Origin: a virus
Direction: 5' to 3' (one strand)
IMG/VR virus record: IMGVR_UViG_3300034061_005995
Span: 1-64,000 of that record
DNA length: 64,000 bases
How positions within the stretch are numbered: the first letter of the stretch is position 1; each line of letters opens with the position of its first letter. Positions 17,656 to 25,720 of this stretch are shown one piece after another. Made by a program: the position numbers and the translations under genes. Under the pieces are notes generated by a model. That model was not told where the DNA came from and searched no databases. It saw only the letters and a program-made list of their open reading frames with translations.

Positions 17656-18510
17656 ATGCTTAGATTAAGTTCATATACAGAATATTATAATACATTATCA
17701 GATTATAATACATTTAATACATATTCATCTCGAACAGGTCAAATTGGTAACAGAATGATTGATGGTTTTTATTCACAAACATATCCAAGTGGAACAGCAC
17801 CTACGGTTTATAATTCAATAACTCCAAGAACAATGACAAAAAATGATGTTGGAGCAATACCACTACCTTTAATTTCTAACGGTGGATTTTTGAATATTTT
17901 AGGATATCAAAATTCAACAACCGCAATATCAAATGTCCATATTGTATTTGATAGGTTAGTTGAAGTTGGTGCTATTAGCGCAAATAGTACTTCATTACAG
18001 ACTTTTAGCACTGGTACATTACCAAGATATCAAAATGATAAAAATATTGTTTGTATTGTTGAACCTGGAACAAATTTAGCTTCTGGGACTCAACAAAGAG
18101 CAACACTTACGTATACAAACCAAGATGGTGTATCAGGTAGAACTGGATTTTGTTCAATAGGTGGTGGTGACTTTGGAACAACACATAGTGCAAGATTTCT
18201 TAGATTGCAAGCAGGAGATAGTGGAGTTAGGTCTGTTGAAAGTTTACAACTTGATGGTACAATTTTAGCAACTGCAAATAGAATTAATATTGTATTAGCA
18301 AAATGTCATGGAATGTTTGTTAGTTCAGGTGTATTAATGAATAATACATCAGCATTTGCAAATTTAATAAATGGCAATATGGTTGGTGGATTAACTAATA
18401 TTCATAGCGATGCCTGTTTATTTTTTGTTAGAGCGATATTTAACGTAACTGGTTTTAATGACGGTACAATCATGGGTAATGTTATAATTAAAGAAAATTA
18501 TGAGATATAA
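17656..18510 (+). CDS. Tail/fibre-associated protein, paralogue family A, copy 3
   Basis: A 284-residue divergent member: a different N-terminus (MLRLSSYTEYYNTLSDYNTF) but the same core with FDRLVEVGAISANSTSLQ, YTNQDGVSGRTGFCSIG and AGDSGVRSVESLQLDG. It starts two bases after the TAA of copy 2. The series of three non-identical, equally long paralogues suggests an old duplication with subunit specialisation. Function unknown. Confidence 0.68.
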   Translation: MLRLSSYTEYYNTLSDYNTFNTYSSRTGQIGNRMIDGFYSQTYPSGTAPTVYNSITPRTMTKNDVGAIPLPLISNGGFLNILGYQNSTTAISNVHIVFDRLVEVGAISANSTSLQTFSTGTLPRYQNDKNIVCIVEPGTNLASGTQQRATLTYTNQDGVSGRTGFCSIGGGDFGTTHSARFLRLQAGDSGVRSVESLQLDGTILATANRINIVLAKCHGMFVSSGVLMNNTSAFANLINGNMVGGLTNIHSDACLFFVRAIFNVTGFNDGTIMGNVIIKENYEI

Positions 18511-18697
18511 TAGATTTTTTACAAGTGATATTGCAATAGAAGTTAAAACTATCCCAATTGAAGCTCCCGCAACAACGGGTAATAAATTTTGGGTCAAAAT
18601 TAGTGGTGTTTGGAAAGAAGCTATAACTTGGGTTAATGTTATGGGTACTTGGAAAATTGCAACACCATTTTATAAAATTGGAGGTATTTGGAAATGA
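18500..18697 (+). CDS. Small Trp-rich tail protein
   Basis: A 65-residue protein with two or three repeats of the short pattern W-V-K-x-x-G-x-W-K (FWVKISGVWKEA, TWVNVMGTWKIA, YKIGGIWK). This repeat occurs at the ends of many predicted phage tail proteins. It overlaps the stop of the preceding gene by 11 bases and the start of the next gene by four (ATGA). Too short for an enzyme; probably a minor structural component of the fibre complex. Confidence 0.6.
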   Translation: MRYNRFFTSDIAIEVKTIPIEAPATTGNKFWVKISGVWKEAITWVNVMGTWKIATPFYKIGGIWK

Positions 18698-18978
18698 AAA
18701 TTGAGAATTATATAACTGATAATGGAAAATTAGCTAATAGACTTGAGTTAGAAACTTCTTTTTATTATTTAAGTCAATGGTTTAATATTATTGCATATTT
18801 CTATAATGATGAGGTATTGGTATCTGTAAAAGAAATTGATATAACACCAAAAGAGGTTGATGTTTGGATGGATATGGCCAAACAATACCCTGAAAAAGCA
18901 ACATTTTTAAATTTTAGTTTAATTACTCAATGGTTTTGTGAAACATATAATGTCACTATTATTGATTTAGAGATTTAA
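18694..18978 (+). CDS. Small hypothetical phage protein
   Basis: A 94-residue protein starting MKIENYITDNGKLANRLELE, rich in Trp, Phe and Tyr, probably a compact alpha/beta domain. The ATG at 18694 overlaps the TGA of the Trp-rich gene; a GGAGG run about 11 bases upstream is one of few Shine-Dalgarno-like sequences in the window. Its 3' end overlaps the convergent glycosyltransferase gene by 20 bases, with no terminator between them. No family recognised. Confidence 0.6.
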   Translation: MKIENYITDNGKLANRLELETSFYYLSQWFNIIAYFYNDEVLVSVKEIDITPKEVDVWMDMAKQYPEKATFLNFSLITQWFCETYNVTIIDLEI

Positions 18979-21247
18979 TTATTTCATTAAATACTTGAAT
19001 GGGTTGTATTGATTTTTGGCAAATATGTTGTTTATTTGTACCTTTATAAATTGGGCACCAATCCCAATCACCAGCATCAAAAACAAAAGTTTCGTGATTC
19101 CAGCAAAATATACAATTATCATTATAAATTTTTGTAATATTTGTACTAAATTCATGACCATCTTTAGAAAAACCATTAATCATATATGTATGTTTATTTA
19201 AGGCCCAATTAAGCCAAGATAATCCAGAACCAAGGCCAACAAATCCTGAAGCGTTTTGTAAAATATTTGCAACATAATTTAAAGATTTACCCCAAATATT
19301 TTTTGTGTTTGGTATATTAAATTTATTTTTAGTTATGCTAATAACATCATAACCAATTTCATTCAATAATTTAGCTAAAATTGGCCAATACTCATACGGC
19401 CATTCTTTACAACCAGCTGTGGAATTTGGTGCAAATACAAAATATGGTTTATTAAAAGATATATTTTCATTTTTAACATTTATTCCATAATTAAGTTCAT
19501 AAAAATCTAACCCTAAAACATCTGTTGCAGTTTGTTGTAAAGGTATTAAATTAACTTGGTTTTTATTTCTATCAGTATCATCCCATTTACCATCTTTTTT
19601 AAACCAACCAATTTTATAAACAGTTTTACAGTTAACTGTACTACCTGGGGTTACAAATTTAACATCATTATATTCTGGTAAACCTTCAAAAAAACTATTA
19701 TAAAATGTTGATAAAATCACATTACAATTATGTTTTTTCCCAAAATCTACAGCGTATGGTACCCAAGCAATATTATCACCTAAAGATTTTGACTCAATAG
19801 ATATTAAAACATTTTGATTTTCTAAAGAAAATTCATCATAAATCTGATTATTTATTTTTATTTGCCATGGTACATAATATTTTATACCACAAGCTATCCA
19901 CATATTATTATGTATAACTCCTGAGTAAAAAATGTGTCCTGTTGATTTATCAATAAATTCTACATAATATTCGGTATTATAATCTCCAATAATTTCAACT
20001 CTTGGACCATCAATATACGAGATATAAATTTTATTATCATCATTTTTTTTATTATTTTGATTTTTAATCAAAAAATCTTGTATTTCTAAAATAGCATTTT
20101 TAGCAACTCTATCCCAATTAAAGTTTTCAGCAATTATTATTGATTCATTTAATGCTTTATTCTTATAATATTCAAAATTCTGATATGATTCTCGTATTTT
20201 ATCTTTTAAATCTTCAAAATCTGGTTCATAATAATTACCAACAATTTTATTAAAATGATTATAATAACTATTTGATGCTGGTAATTCACCAATAATTTTC
20301 ACTGGTAATCCTAACCCTTCAGCAAATTCTAATTGACCTGAACAATTAGAATATATTGAAGGTATACCACAAGCCATAGCTTCAATTAATGGTAAATTCC
20401 AACCTTCAGAACGGGCACAAGATAAAAATACATTACAAGATTTTAAAATTGATATATATTCTTCTTTAGAAGGAAAATTTAAAATTTTAATTCTGCTATC
20501 ATTTAAACCATAAAAGTCTAATCTTTCTTTAGTATTTTTTAACCCATCATTTGAAAATGGGTTATCAATTGATACTATTAAATCAACAGGTTCACTTTTA
20601 TCAAATGACTCTAAAAAAGCCTTTATAATTTCAAGAGTTGATTTACGATAATCCCACCTACCCACTAAAAAAAATTTAAATCTACCGTCAGATGTTAAAT
20701 TATGTTTAACATTTTCAGGAAAAAACAAATCAATATTAACACCTTCAGGAACAACTCGAATTTTATCTTCAGGGTATCCTTGTTTAATAGTAACTTCTTT
20801 TTGCCATTTTGATGGAACCCATAGTTCATCAAATTCTTTTAATTTATTAAAAAAATCTTCTGGTTGTAATGTAGATTCCCAAACGTTATATGCAATTTTA
20901 GGTCCAACATATTTATCATAAAAAACGTGATGATAAGTCTCGCATAAAACAATATTTAAATCTTGATGAAAATTTTTAAATTCTTCAGGATATATTACAT
21001 AATCACTTCTTGAGTCATCTTTATTAAATAAAATTTGTTGATATAGAATTTTTTTATCGACATCATTAATATATGGCTCATTATTATGGGGTTCTAAATT
21101 ATAACCTGACCAACTATTTCCAACTGAAAAATTTCTAAATTTAACATTTGCGTAATTGGATAAGGCTCTAAAAAATTCTCTTGTATGTTCGTTATAACCA
21201 GTTGTTCCTATATATGAACCATGGCCAAAAATATTAATTTTACGCAT
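18959..21247 (-). CDS. GT4 glycosyltransferase fused to autotransporter-heptosyltransferase-like domain
   Basis: A 762-residue two-enzyme protein. Residues 1-395 are a GT4 enzyme: INIFGHGSYIGTTGYNEHTR at the start, FFLVGRWDYRKSTLEIIKAF, and the donor-binding SCARSEGWNLPLIEAMACGIP. Residues about 470-762 resemble the bacterial autotransporter heptosyltransferase family (TibC/Aah): SLGDNIAWVPYAVDF, FAPNSTAGCKEWPYEYW, GSGLSWLNWAL, and a C-terminal finger with four cysteines (C712, C715, C731, C743) around FDAGDWDWCP and KGTNKQHIC. That family attaches heptose to Ser residues of surface repeat proteins and binds a metal through such a finger. Phage target is unknown; the Ser-rich fibre is an obvious candidate. 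It is convergent with the fibre operon. Confidence 0.75.
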   Translation of the reverse strand: MRKINIFGHGSYIGTTGYNEHTREFFRALSNYANVKFRNFSVGNSWSGYNLEPHNNEPYINDVDKKILYQQILFNKDDSRSDYVIYPEEFKNFHQDLNIVLCETYHHVFYDKYVGPKIAYNVWESTLQPEDFFNKLKEFDELWVPSKWQKEVTIKQGYPEDKIRVVPEGVNIDLFFPENVKHNLTSDGRFKFFLVGRWDYRKSTLEIIKAFLESFDKSEPVDLIVSIDNPFSNDGLKNTKERLDFYGLNDSRIKILNFPSKEEYISILKSCNVFLSCARSEGWNLPLIEAMACGIPSIYSNCSGQLEFAEGLGLPVKIIGELPASNSYYNHFNKIVGNYYEPDFEDLKDKIRESYQNFEYYKNKALNESIIIAENFNWDRVAKNAILEIQDFLIKNQNNKKNDDNKIYISYIDGPRVEIIGDYNTEYYVEFIDKSTGHIFYSGVIHNNMWIACGIKYYVPWQIKINNQIYDEFSLENQNVLISIESKSLGDNIAWVPYAVDFGKKHNCNVILSTFYNSFFEGLPEYNDVKFVTPGSTVNCKTVYKIGWFKKDGKWDDTDRNKNQVNLIPLQQTATDVLGLDFYELNYGINVKNENISFNKPYFVFAPNSTAGCKEWPYEYWPILAKLLNEIGYDVISITKNKFNIPNTKNIWGKSLNYVANILQNASGFVGLGSGLSWLNWALNKHTYMINGFSKDGHEFSTNITKIYNDNCIFCWNHETFVFDAGDWDWCPIYKGTNKQHICQKSIQPIQVFNEIIKSLNQ

Positions 21248-21286
21248 ATACTAAATATACATTTACTTTTTCATAAAATCAACTAA

Positions 21287-22219
21287 ATGGAGATTATGAG
21301 AAAATTGGCATTAATTTCTTCATTTTGTGATACACAATTAAAAAAAGAAATTTTGTTAAAAAACTTGAGTATTCTTAAATCTTTAGGTGTTGATACTTTA
21401 TTAATAAGTCCTTTAACATTAGATGAATCAATTATAAATAATTGTGATTTTTATTTTAATACTAAAGAGAATCCTATACTTACATGGCCTCAAAGAATTT
21501 ATGACCATTGGCTAATAACTAAAGATGATTCAGGTAAAAATATAAAATTACATAGAGGGTTACCAGATTATGGCTGGGCGGCAATGTATCAATTAAAAAA
21601 ATTGATACAGATTGGGTTAAGTTTCGAATATGATTTATATTACCCGATGATATATGATTTAAATATAAATGATTTTGTAGTCAATGAAATTAATTCAAAC
21701 ACCCAAGATATATTTTATAGAAGAGTTGACCCAAAAAATAATACAAATTTTTGGTCAGCAACTTTACATTTCATGTCATTAACAAGGAATAAATTAGAAA
21801 TAATTGAAAAATTAATAACTTTAGATAGTTACTTGCAAAAAAGCGATTTTCCTGAAAAACATGCAGAAACTTGGGCTAAAAATTTAAATATAACATTATC
21901 TGAAAATGCTGTATCTGACAGCATATTTTATTGGGAAAACATTAATTTTTTTAACTATTCAGTAGATAATGATTACTGTTTATTTTTTAATAAAAACGAT
22001 GATATTTTTAATAAGTTATGTTTATTTGTATATAATGTAAATAAAAATTGTGATATTAAAATATCAATAAATAATAAAATATATAATTATTCAAATTTTA
22101 TACAGACTGATTACAATTTTAATGATGTTAATAATTTTGAAATTATAAAAAATAACATTTCAATAAACTATACAAAAGAATATCAAAATTCAATAAGAAA
22201 TTTAATATATTATGAATGA
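21287..22219 (+). CDS. Uncharacterised protein of glycosyltransferase island
   Basis: A 310-residue protein. The start KLALISSFCDTQLKKEILLKN and VDTLLISPLTLDESIINNCDF look like the first Rossmann strands of a glycosyltransferase, followed by KENPILTWPQRIYDHW, but I see no clear DxD or donor site. The C-terminal 80 residues are Asn-rich beta strands. A second ATG at 21296 has GGAG five bases upstream and gives MRKLALISS; it may be the true start. It overlaps the next gene by eight bases. A sugar-related role is inferred mainly from context. Confidence 0.55.
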   Translation: MEIMRKLALISSFCDTQLKKEILLKNLSILKSLGVDTLLISPLTLDESIINNCDFYFNTKENPILTWPQRIYDHWLITKDDSGKNIKLHRGLPDYGWAAMYQLKKLIQIGLSFEYDLYYPMIYDLNINDFVVNEINSNTQDIFYRRVDPKNNTNFWSATLHFMSLTRNKLEIIEKLITLDSYLQKSDFPEKHAETWAKNLNITLSENAVSDSIFYWENINFFNYSVDNDYCLFFNKNDDIFNKLCLFVYNVNKNCDIKISINNKIYNYSNFIQTDYNFNDVNNFEIIKNNISINYTKEYQNSIRNLIYYE

Positions 22220-23189
22220 TTTAATCTTTGTAACCGCACAACCAGATGTTGAATATTTTCACTGGCAATGTGAAATATACGGATATAATTTTACAAAAAT
22301 GGGTATTAAAAAAAATAATATTCATATGATTTTTGCATTAGTTAATGGCGCAACTGAACCTTCTGAAGGTGTAAAATATTTAAAAAACATTGGTTATAAT
22401 GTACATTATTATATTGATAATAGAGATTCTAAACATTACATTCCAAGTATAAAACCTTATTTAATATCAAAATGGTTGGAAGAATTTCCAGAATATGGTA
22501 AATTGTTTTTTTTACACGATGCTGATATCATATTTAGAGTACTACCTGATTTAAGCAAATATCTTAAAGATGATATTTGTTATATGTCCGATACCAGAAG
22601 TTATATCGGATACAATTATATTTCAGATTGTTGTGGTAGATATGAAGCACAACACCCAACATCTGAAAAATTACAATTACTAAATGAAATGTGTAATGTT
22701 ATTGGATTAGATATTGATTGCGTTAGAAATAACCAAGATAATTCTGGTGGTGGGCAATATATCATTAAAAAAACATCTGCAGAGGATTGGAATAAAATAT
22801 ATAGAGATTCTAATACTTTATATAATACAATGTTGGATTATCAAAATAGATTTCCAATAAATCCTGGACAAATACAATTTTGGACTGCAGAAATGTGGTC
22901 TCTTCTATGGAATTTATGGTGTTTTGGTAAAGATACAAAATTAATTAGCGAATTAGATTTTTCATGGGCAACTGATAATATTGAAACTTATGAAAAAAAA
23001 CCAATATTACATATGGCTGGAGTTACTGATAATTTGAAAGGTGTTAAATTTTATAAAGGTGATTTTATCGCAACGAATCCCATTAAAAAGTTAGAAGAAG
23101 ATATTAACTATTTTAACTATATTGATATAAATAGTTCAACAACAAAATATATTGAAATTATGAAAGAAATTTTATTATCTAAAAATTAA
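22212..23189 (+). CDS. GT-A-type glycosyltransferase, possibly peptidyl-Ser/Hyp transferase-like
   Basis: A 325-residue protein. DIIFVTAQPD-like start with EYFHWQCEIYGYNF, a metal-binding DxD at residues 103-105 (FLHDADIIF), and PGQIQFWTAEMWSLLWNLW near 218-236. The combination of an aromatic W-Q segment near residue 18, a central DAD and a Trp-rich EM segment recalls eukaryotic peptidyl-serine galactosyltransferases and hydroxyproline arabinosyltransferases. This is a weak, by-eye resemblance. A GT-A fold is likely; substrate is not. Located in the plus-strand glycosyltransferase island just before a Thr/Pro-rich adhesin. Confidence 0.55.
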   Translation: MNDLIFVTAQPDVEYFHWQCEIYGYNFTKMGIKKNNIHMIFALVNGATEPSEGVKYLKNIGYNVHYYIDNRDSKHYIPSIKPYLISKWLEEFPEYGKLFFLHDADIIFRVLPDLSKYLKDDICYMSDTRSYIGYNYISDCCGRYEAQHPTSEKLQLLNEMCNVIGLDIDCVRNNQDNSGGGQYIIKKTSAEDWNKIYRDSNTLYNTMLDYQNRFPINPGQIQFWTAEMWSLLWNLWCFGKDTKLISELDFSWATDNIETYEKKPILHMAGVTDNLKGVKFYKGDFIATNPIKKLEEDINYFNYIDINSSTTKYIEIMKEILLSKN

Positions 23190-23197
23190 GAATAGAA

Positions 23198-23205
23198 TAT
23201 TTATA
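23198..23205 (+). promoter_or_regulatory. TATTTATA motif upstream of LamG adhesin
   Basis: TATTTATA followed by TTAAAT, ending seven bases before the ATG at 23213. Same octamer and orientation as at other transcription-unit starts. Promoter function inferred. Confidence 0.35.
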
Positions 23206-23212
23206 TTAAATT

Positions 23213-25678
23213 ATGGCGTGTTATAGTGGCTTAACCAATGCACCAAATTGGTATTATCAAGATTGTAATGGAAGTATTAGAAGTGGTAGTACTGTAGGTC
23301 TAACAGTATGTTATGATGATACAACAATAGTACCTGTTAATATTACAACATCTATGGTATCATGTCTTAGTAACGAATATAGTTTTAGTGCATGCTGTTA
23401 TCCATATGATGTTTTTGGAATAATTAATATTCCAACAAGTTTAAATATTGGTGATACATATTATGTTGAAGTTGATGGATTTTCGGGTTGTACAATTGTT
23501 GGAAATGATGTATATATTGTTCAATATTCTGAATCATCAATTACAGGGCCTTTTACAGATTGTGAAGATTGTGCAACAAGCATTCCATATCCATGTGCAA
23601 CGCCAACTCCTACACCAACACCAACATTGACACCAACTCCTACACCAACTCCTACTGTAACCCCTACACAAACGCCAACTCCTACGCCAACTCCTACGGG
23701 ATTTTGTGGAATTTTAGATTATTGTTTGGATACTGATGGAATATCTGTATATGACGGTAATTATACTTATGCTGGTACATATAATTCATTAAATTATTAT
23801 ACTGGTGGAACTTCACCTATAGGATATATTTTTAATGATGGTACAAAATGGTGTTTATCAAATTCTTTAGGCGGGTCTTGTATTTTATTTGGTAAAACCC
23901 CATGTTATAATGTTTGTCCAGATATTTGTGATGAATTAATACCTGGAGTATGTGTAACTTCAACTACAACAACTTCAATATGTGATACTGTAAATTTTGA
24001 AGCTTTATTTAATTGTAATGTTACACCAACTCCAACAACTACACCAACTCCAACTCCAACATCATCAGTTGGAACATGTTTTTCAGCAATTACTGACACT
24101 CCTAATTGGAGTTATTATGATTGTTGCGGCAATTTAATAACTGGTACAACAATAGGTTTAGATATTTGTTATAATAGTTCATTACCATTTTCTGGTATTG
24201 CAACATATCCAGATGTTTGTGTTGTTAATTGCCCAACTCCAACACCAACACCAACTCCAACAAGTATTTGCACATTATCGTCAATATCTTTAAGCGCAAC
24301 AACATTACCAACATCTACTCCAACAGCAACACCAACTCCTACACCAACAGTTGTTAGAAATCAATGTTTTTCTGGTGATGTTGCATTTGTATTATTTGAA
24401 GAAGCATTTTCATGCCCTGAAACTAAAAAATTAATTAGTTGTTCAAATAATGAAATTTACTATGTTAATGAACCTTTAATATTGGGCTCAGAAGTTGTTC
24501 AGATTAATCAAACATTCTTAGGTTTAATTAATGAACAATTTGATTGTTATAGATATTTAGGATTAGAAAAAATATCAAGTAATGGTATTCTATTAAATAT
24601 TTATGATATTTTTGGATATGACTGTAATACATGTATTTTAACTACAACAACAACATTACCCCCACCAACAGCTACACCAACGGTAACGCCAACAGCTACA
24701 CCAACGGTAACGCCAACAGCTACACCAACAGCTACACCAACAGCTACACCAACGGCAACGCCAACAGCTACACCAACAGCTACACCAACAGCTACACCAA
24801 CGGCAACGCCAACAGCTACACCAACAGCTACACCAACGGCAACGCCTACGCCAACAGCAACAGTTTCATGTTTACCTGCAGCATCTTTAGTTAGTGATGG
24901 CCTTAGAGCTTATTTAGACCCAGCAATATGTAGCGGTTTTACTTTAGCGACATATACTCTTGAAGATGCTACAGGAAACTTTAGCGGTAACACTTTTGAT
25001 GTTAGTCCACAATTTAAAACAACAACTGGAAACCAATCATATAGTGCATATACAAGCGGTGGAACCTATAGTACTATAGGTAGTGGTTCGATAACAATTG
25101 AACCATCTAAATTATATTTTTATGGTAGAAGCGGCTCAGGTGTTAATTTCTCGGCAACATCTTTCTCAATTTGGTTCTATCCATTTAGTGCAGTTACTTC
25201 AGGAACATCAGCCCAAAGTCTTATTCAACCAAGATTATCTTATGATACAAATGGAATAAACTATTTAGGTATCGGTGCTGCTGTTGGGGCACTTAATAAT
25301 GAGATTTTAGGTTTAATTTCAACAGTTGCAAATACTAATAGACGTACAGCAGTAGATTCATCAGGATTTACCCAATTTAGTGCCAACACTTGGTATAATA
25401 TCACATGTAACTGGAATTCTGGCGATTCAAGGTATGATATTTATATAAATAACGTTCAACAAAATGTTTTTGCTCCAGCGGCTGGTCACATACCAGTAAT
25501 TGAAGGTAATGCGTTAATCTTAGGTGCGGTTGTCGGATATGCTGGTGACGTAAACGCTCAACAAGCAAGAGCATTCTTTAATGGTAATATTGGTGAATTG
25601 CATATTTATACAAGAGCATTGACACCGACAGAATTAACAGATAACTACAATGCTTTAAAATCGAGATACGGTTATTAA
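23213..25678 (+). CDS. Thr/Pro-rich modular adhesin with C-terminal LamG domain
   Basis: An 821-residue protein built of small Cys-containing modules joined by Thr/Pro linkers (TPTPTPTLTPTPTPTPTVTP near 133-160 and others). Modules CYSGLTNAPNWYYQDCNG (residue 3) and CFSAITDTPNWSYYDCCG (about 288) are internal duplicates. A long ATPT minisatellite linker covers about 487-550. Residues 555-821 form a concanavalin/LamG-type domain: FSIWFYPFSA, NTWYNITCNWNSGDSRYDIYINNVQ, and GNIGELHIYTRALTPTELTDNYNAL. Probably a surface-exposed receptor-binding or host-glycan-binding protein, with linkers suited to O-glycosylation. Confidence 0.75.
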   Translation: MACYSGLTNAPNWYYQDCNGSIRSGSTVGLTVCYDDTTIVPVNITTSMVSCLSNEYSFSACCYPYDVFGIINIPTSLNIGDTYYVEVDGFSGCTIVGNDVYIVQYSESSITGPFTDCEDCATSIPYPCATPTPTPTPTLTPTPTPTPTVTPTQTPTPTPTPTGFCGILDYCLDTDGISVYDGNYTYAGTYNSLNYYTGGTSPIGYIFNDGTKWCLSNSLGGSCILFGKTPCYNVCPDICDELIPGVCVTSTTTTSICDTVNFEALFNCNVTPTPTTTPTPTPTSSVGTCFSAITDTPNWSYYDCCGNLITGTTIGLDICYNSSLPFSGIATYPDVCVVNCPTPTPTPTPTSICTLSSISLSATTLPTSTPTATPTPTPTVVRNQCFSGDVAFVLFEEAFSCPETKKLISCSNNEIYYVNEPLILGSEVVQINQTFLGLINEQFDCYRYLGLEKISSNGILLNIYDIFGYDCNTCILTTTTTLPPPTATPTVTPTATPTVTPTATPTATPTATPTATPTATPTATPTATPTATPTATPTATPTATPTPTATVSCLPAASLVSDGLRAYLDPAICSGFTLATYTLEDATGNFSGNTFDVSPQFKTTTGNQSYSAYTSGGTYSTIGSGSITIEPSKLYFYGRSGSGVNFSATSFSIWFYPFSAVTSGTSAQSLIQPRLSYDTNGINYLGIGAAVGALNNEILGLISTVANTNRRTAVDSSGFTQFSANTWYNITCNWNSGDSRYDIYINNVQQNVFAPAAGHIPVIEGNALILGAVVGYAGDVNAQQARAFFNGNIGELHIYTRALTPTELTDNYNALKSRYGY
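24667..24861 (+). repeat. Ala-Thr-Pro-Thr minisatellite
   Basis: About 195 bases of 12-base units (GCTACACCAACA and GCAACGCCAACG variants) encode (Ala-Thr-Pro-Thr)n. Variant units appear in an ordered, repeated pattern, which points to expansion by slippage or unequal exchange. It forms the stalk before the LamG domain. Confidence 0.88.
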
Positions 25679-25720
25679 AATATTTATTTAATTTTTTTTT
25701 TCATTATTTTAATAGTAATA

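Noticed and set aside
24631-24894. Open frame encoding Tyr-Thr-Asn-Gly repeats within the ATPT minisatellite
   Set aside because: Alternate frame of the repeat; the main frame continues as the adhesin with a folded C-terminal domain.
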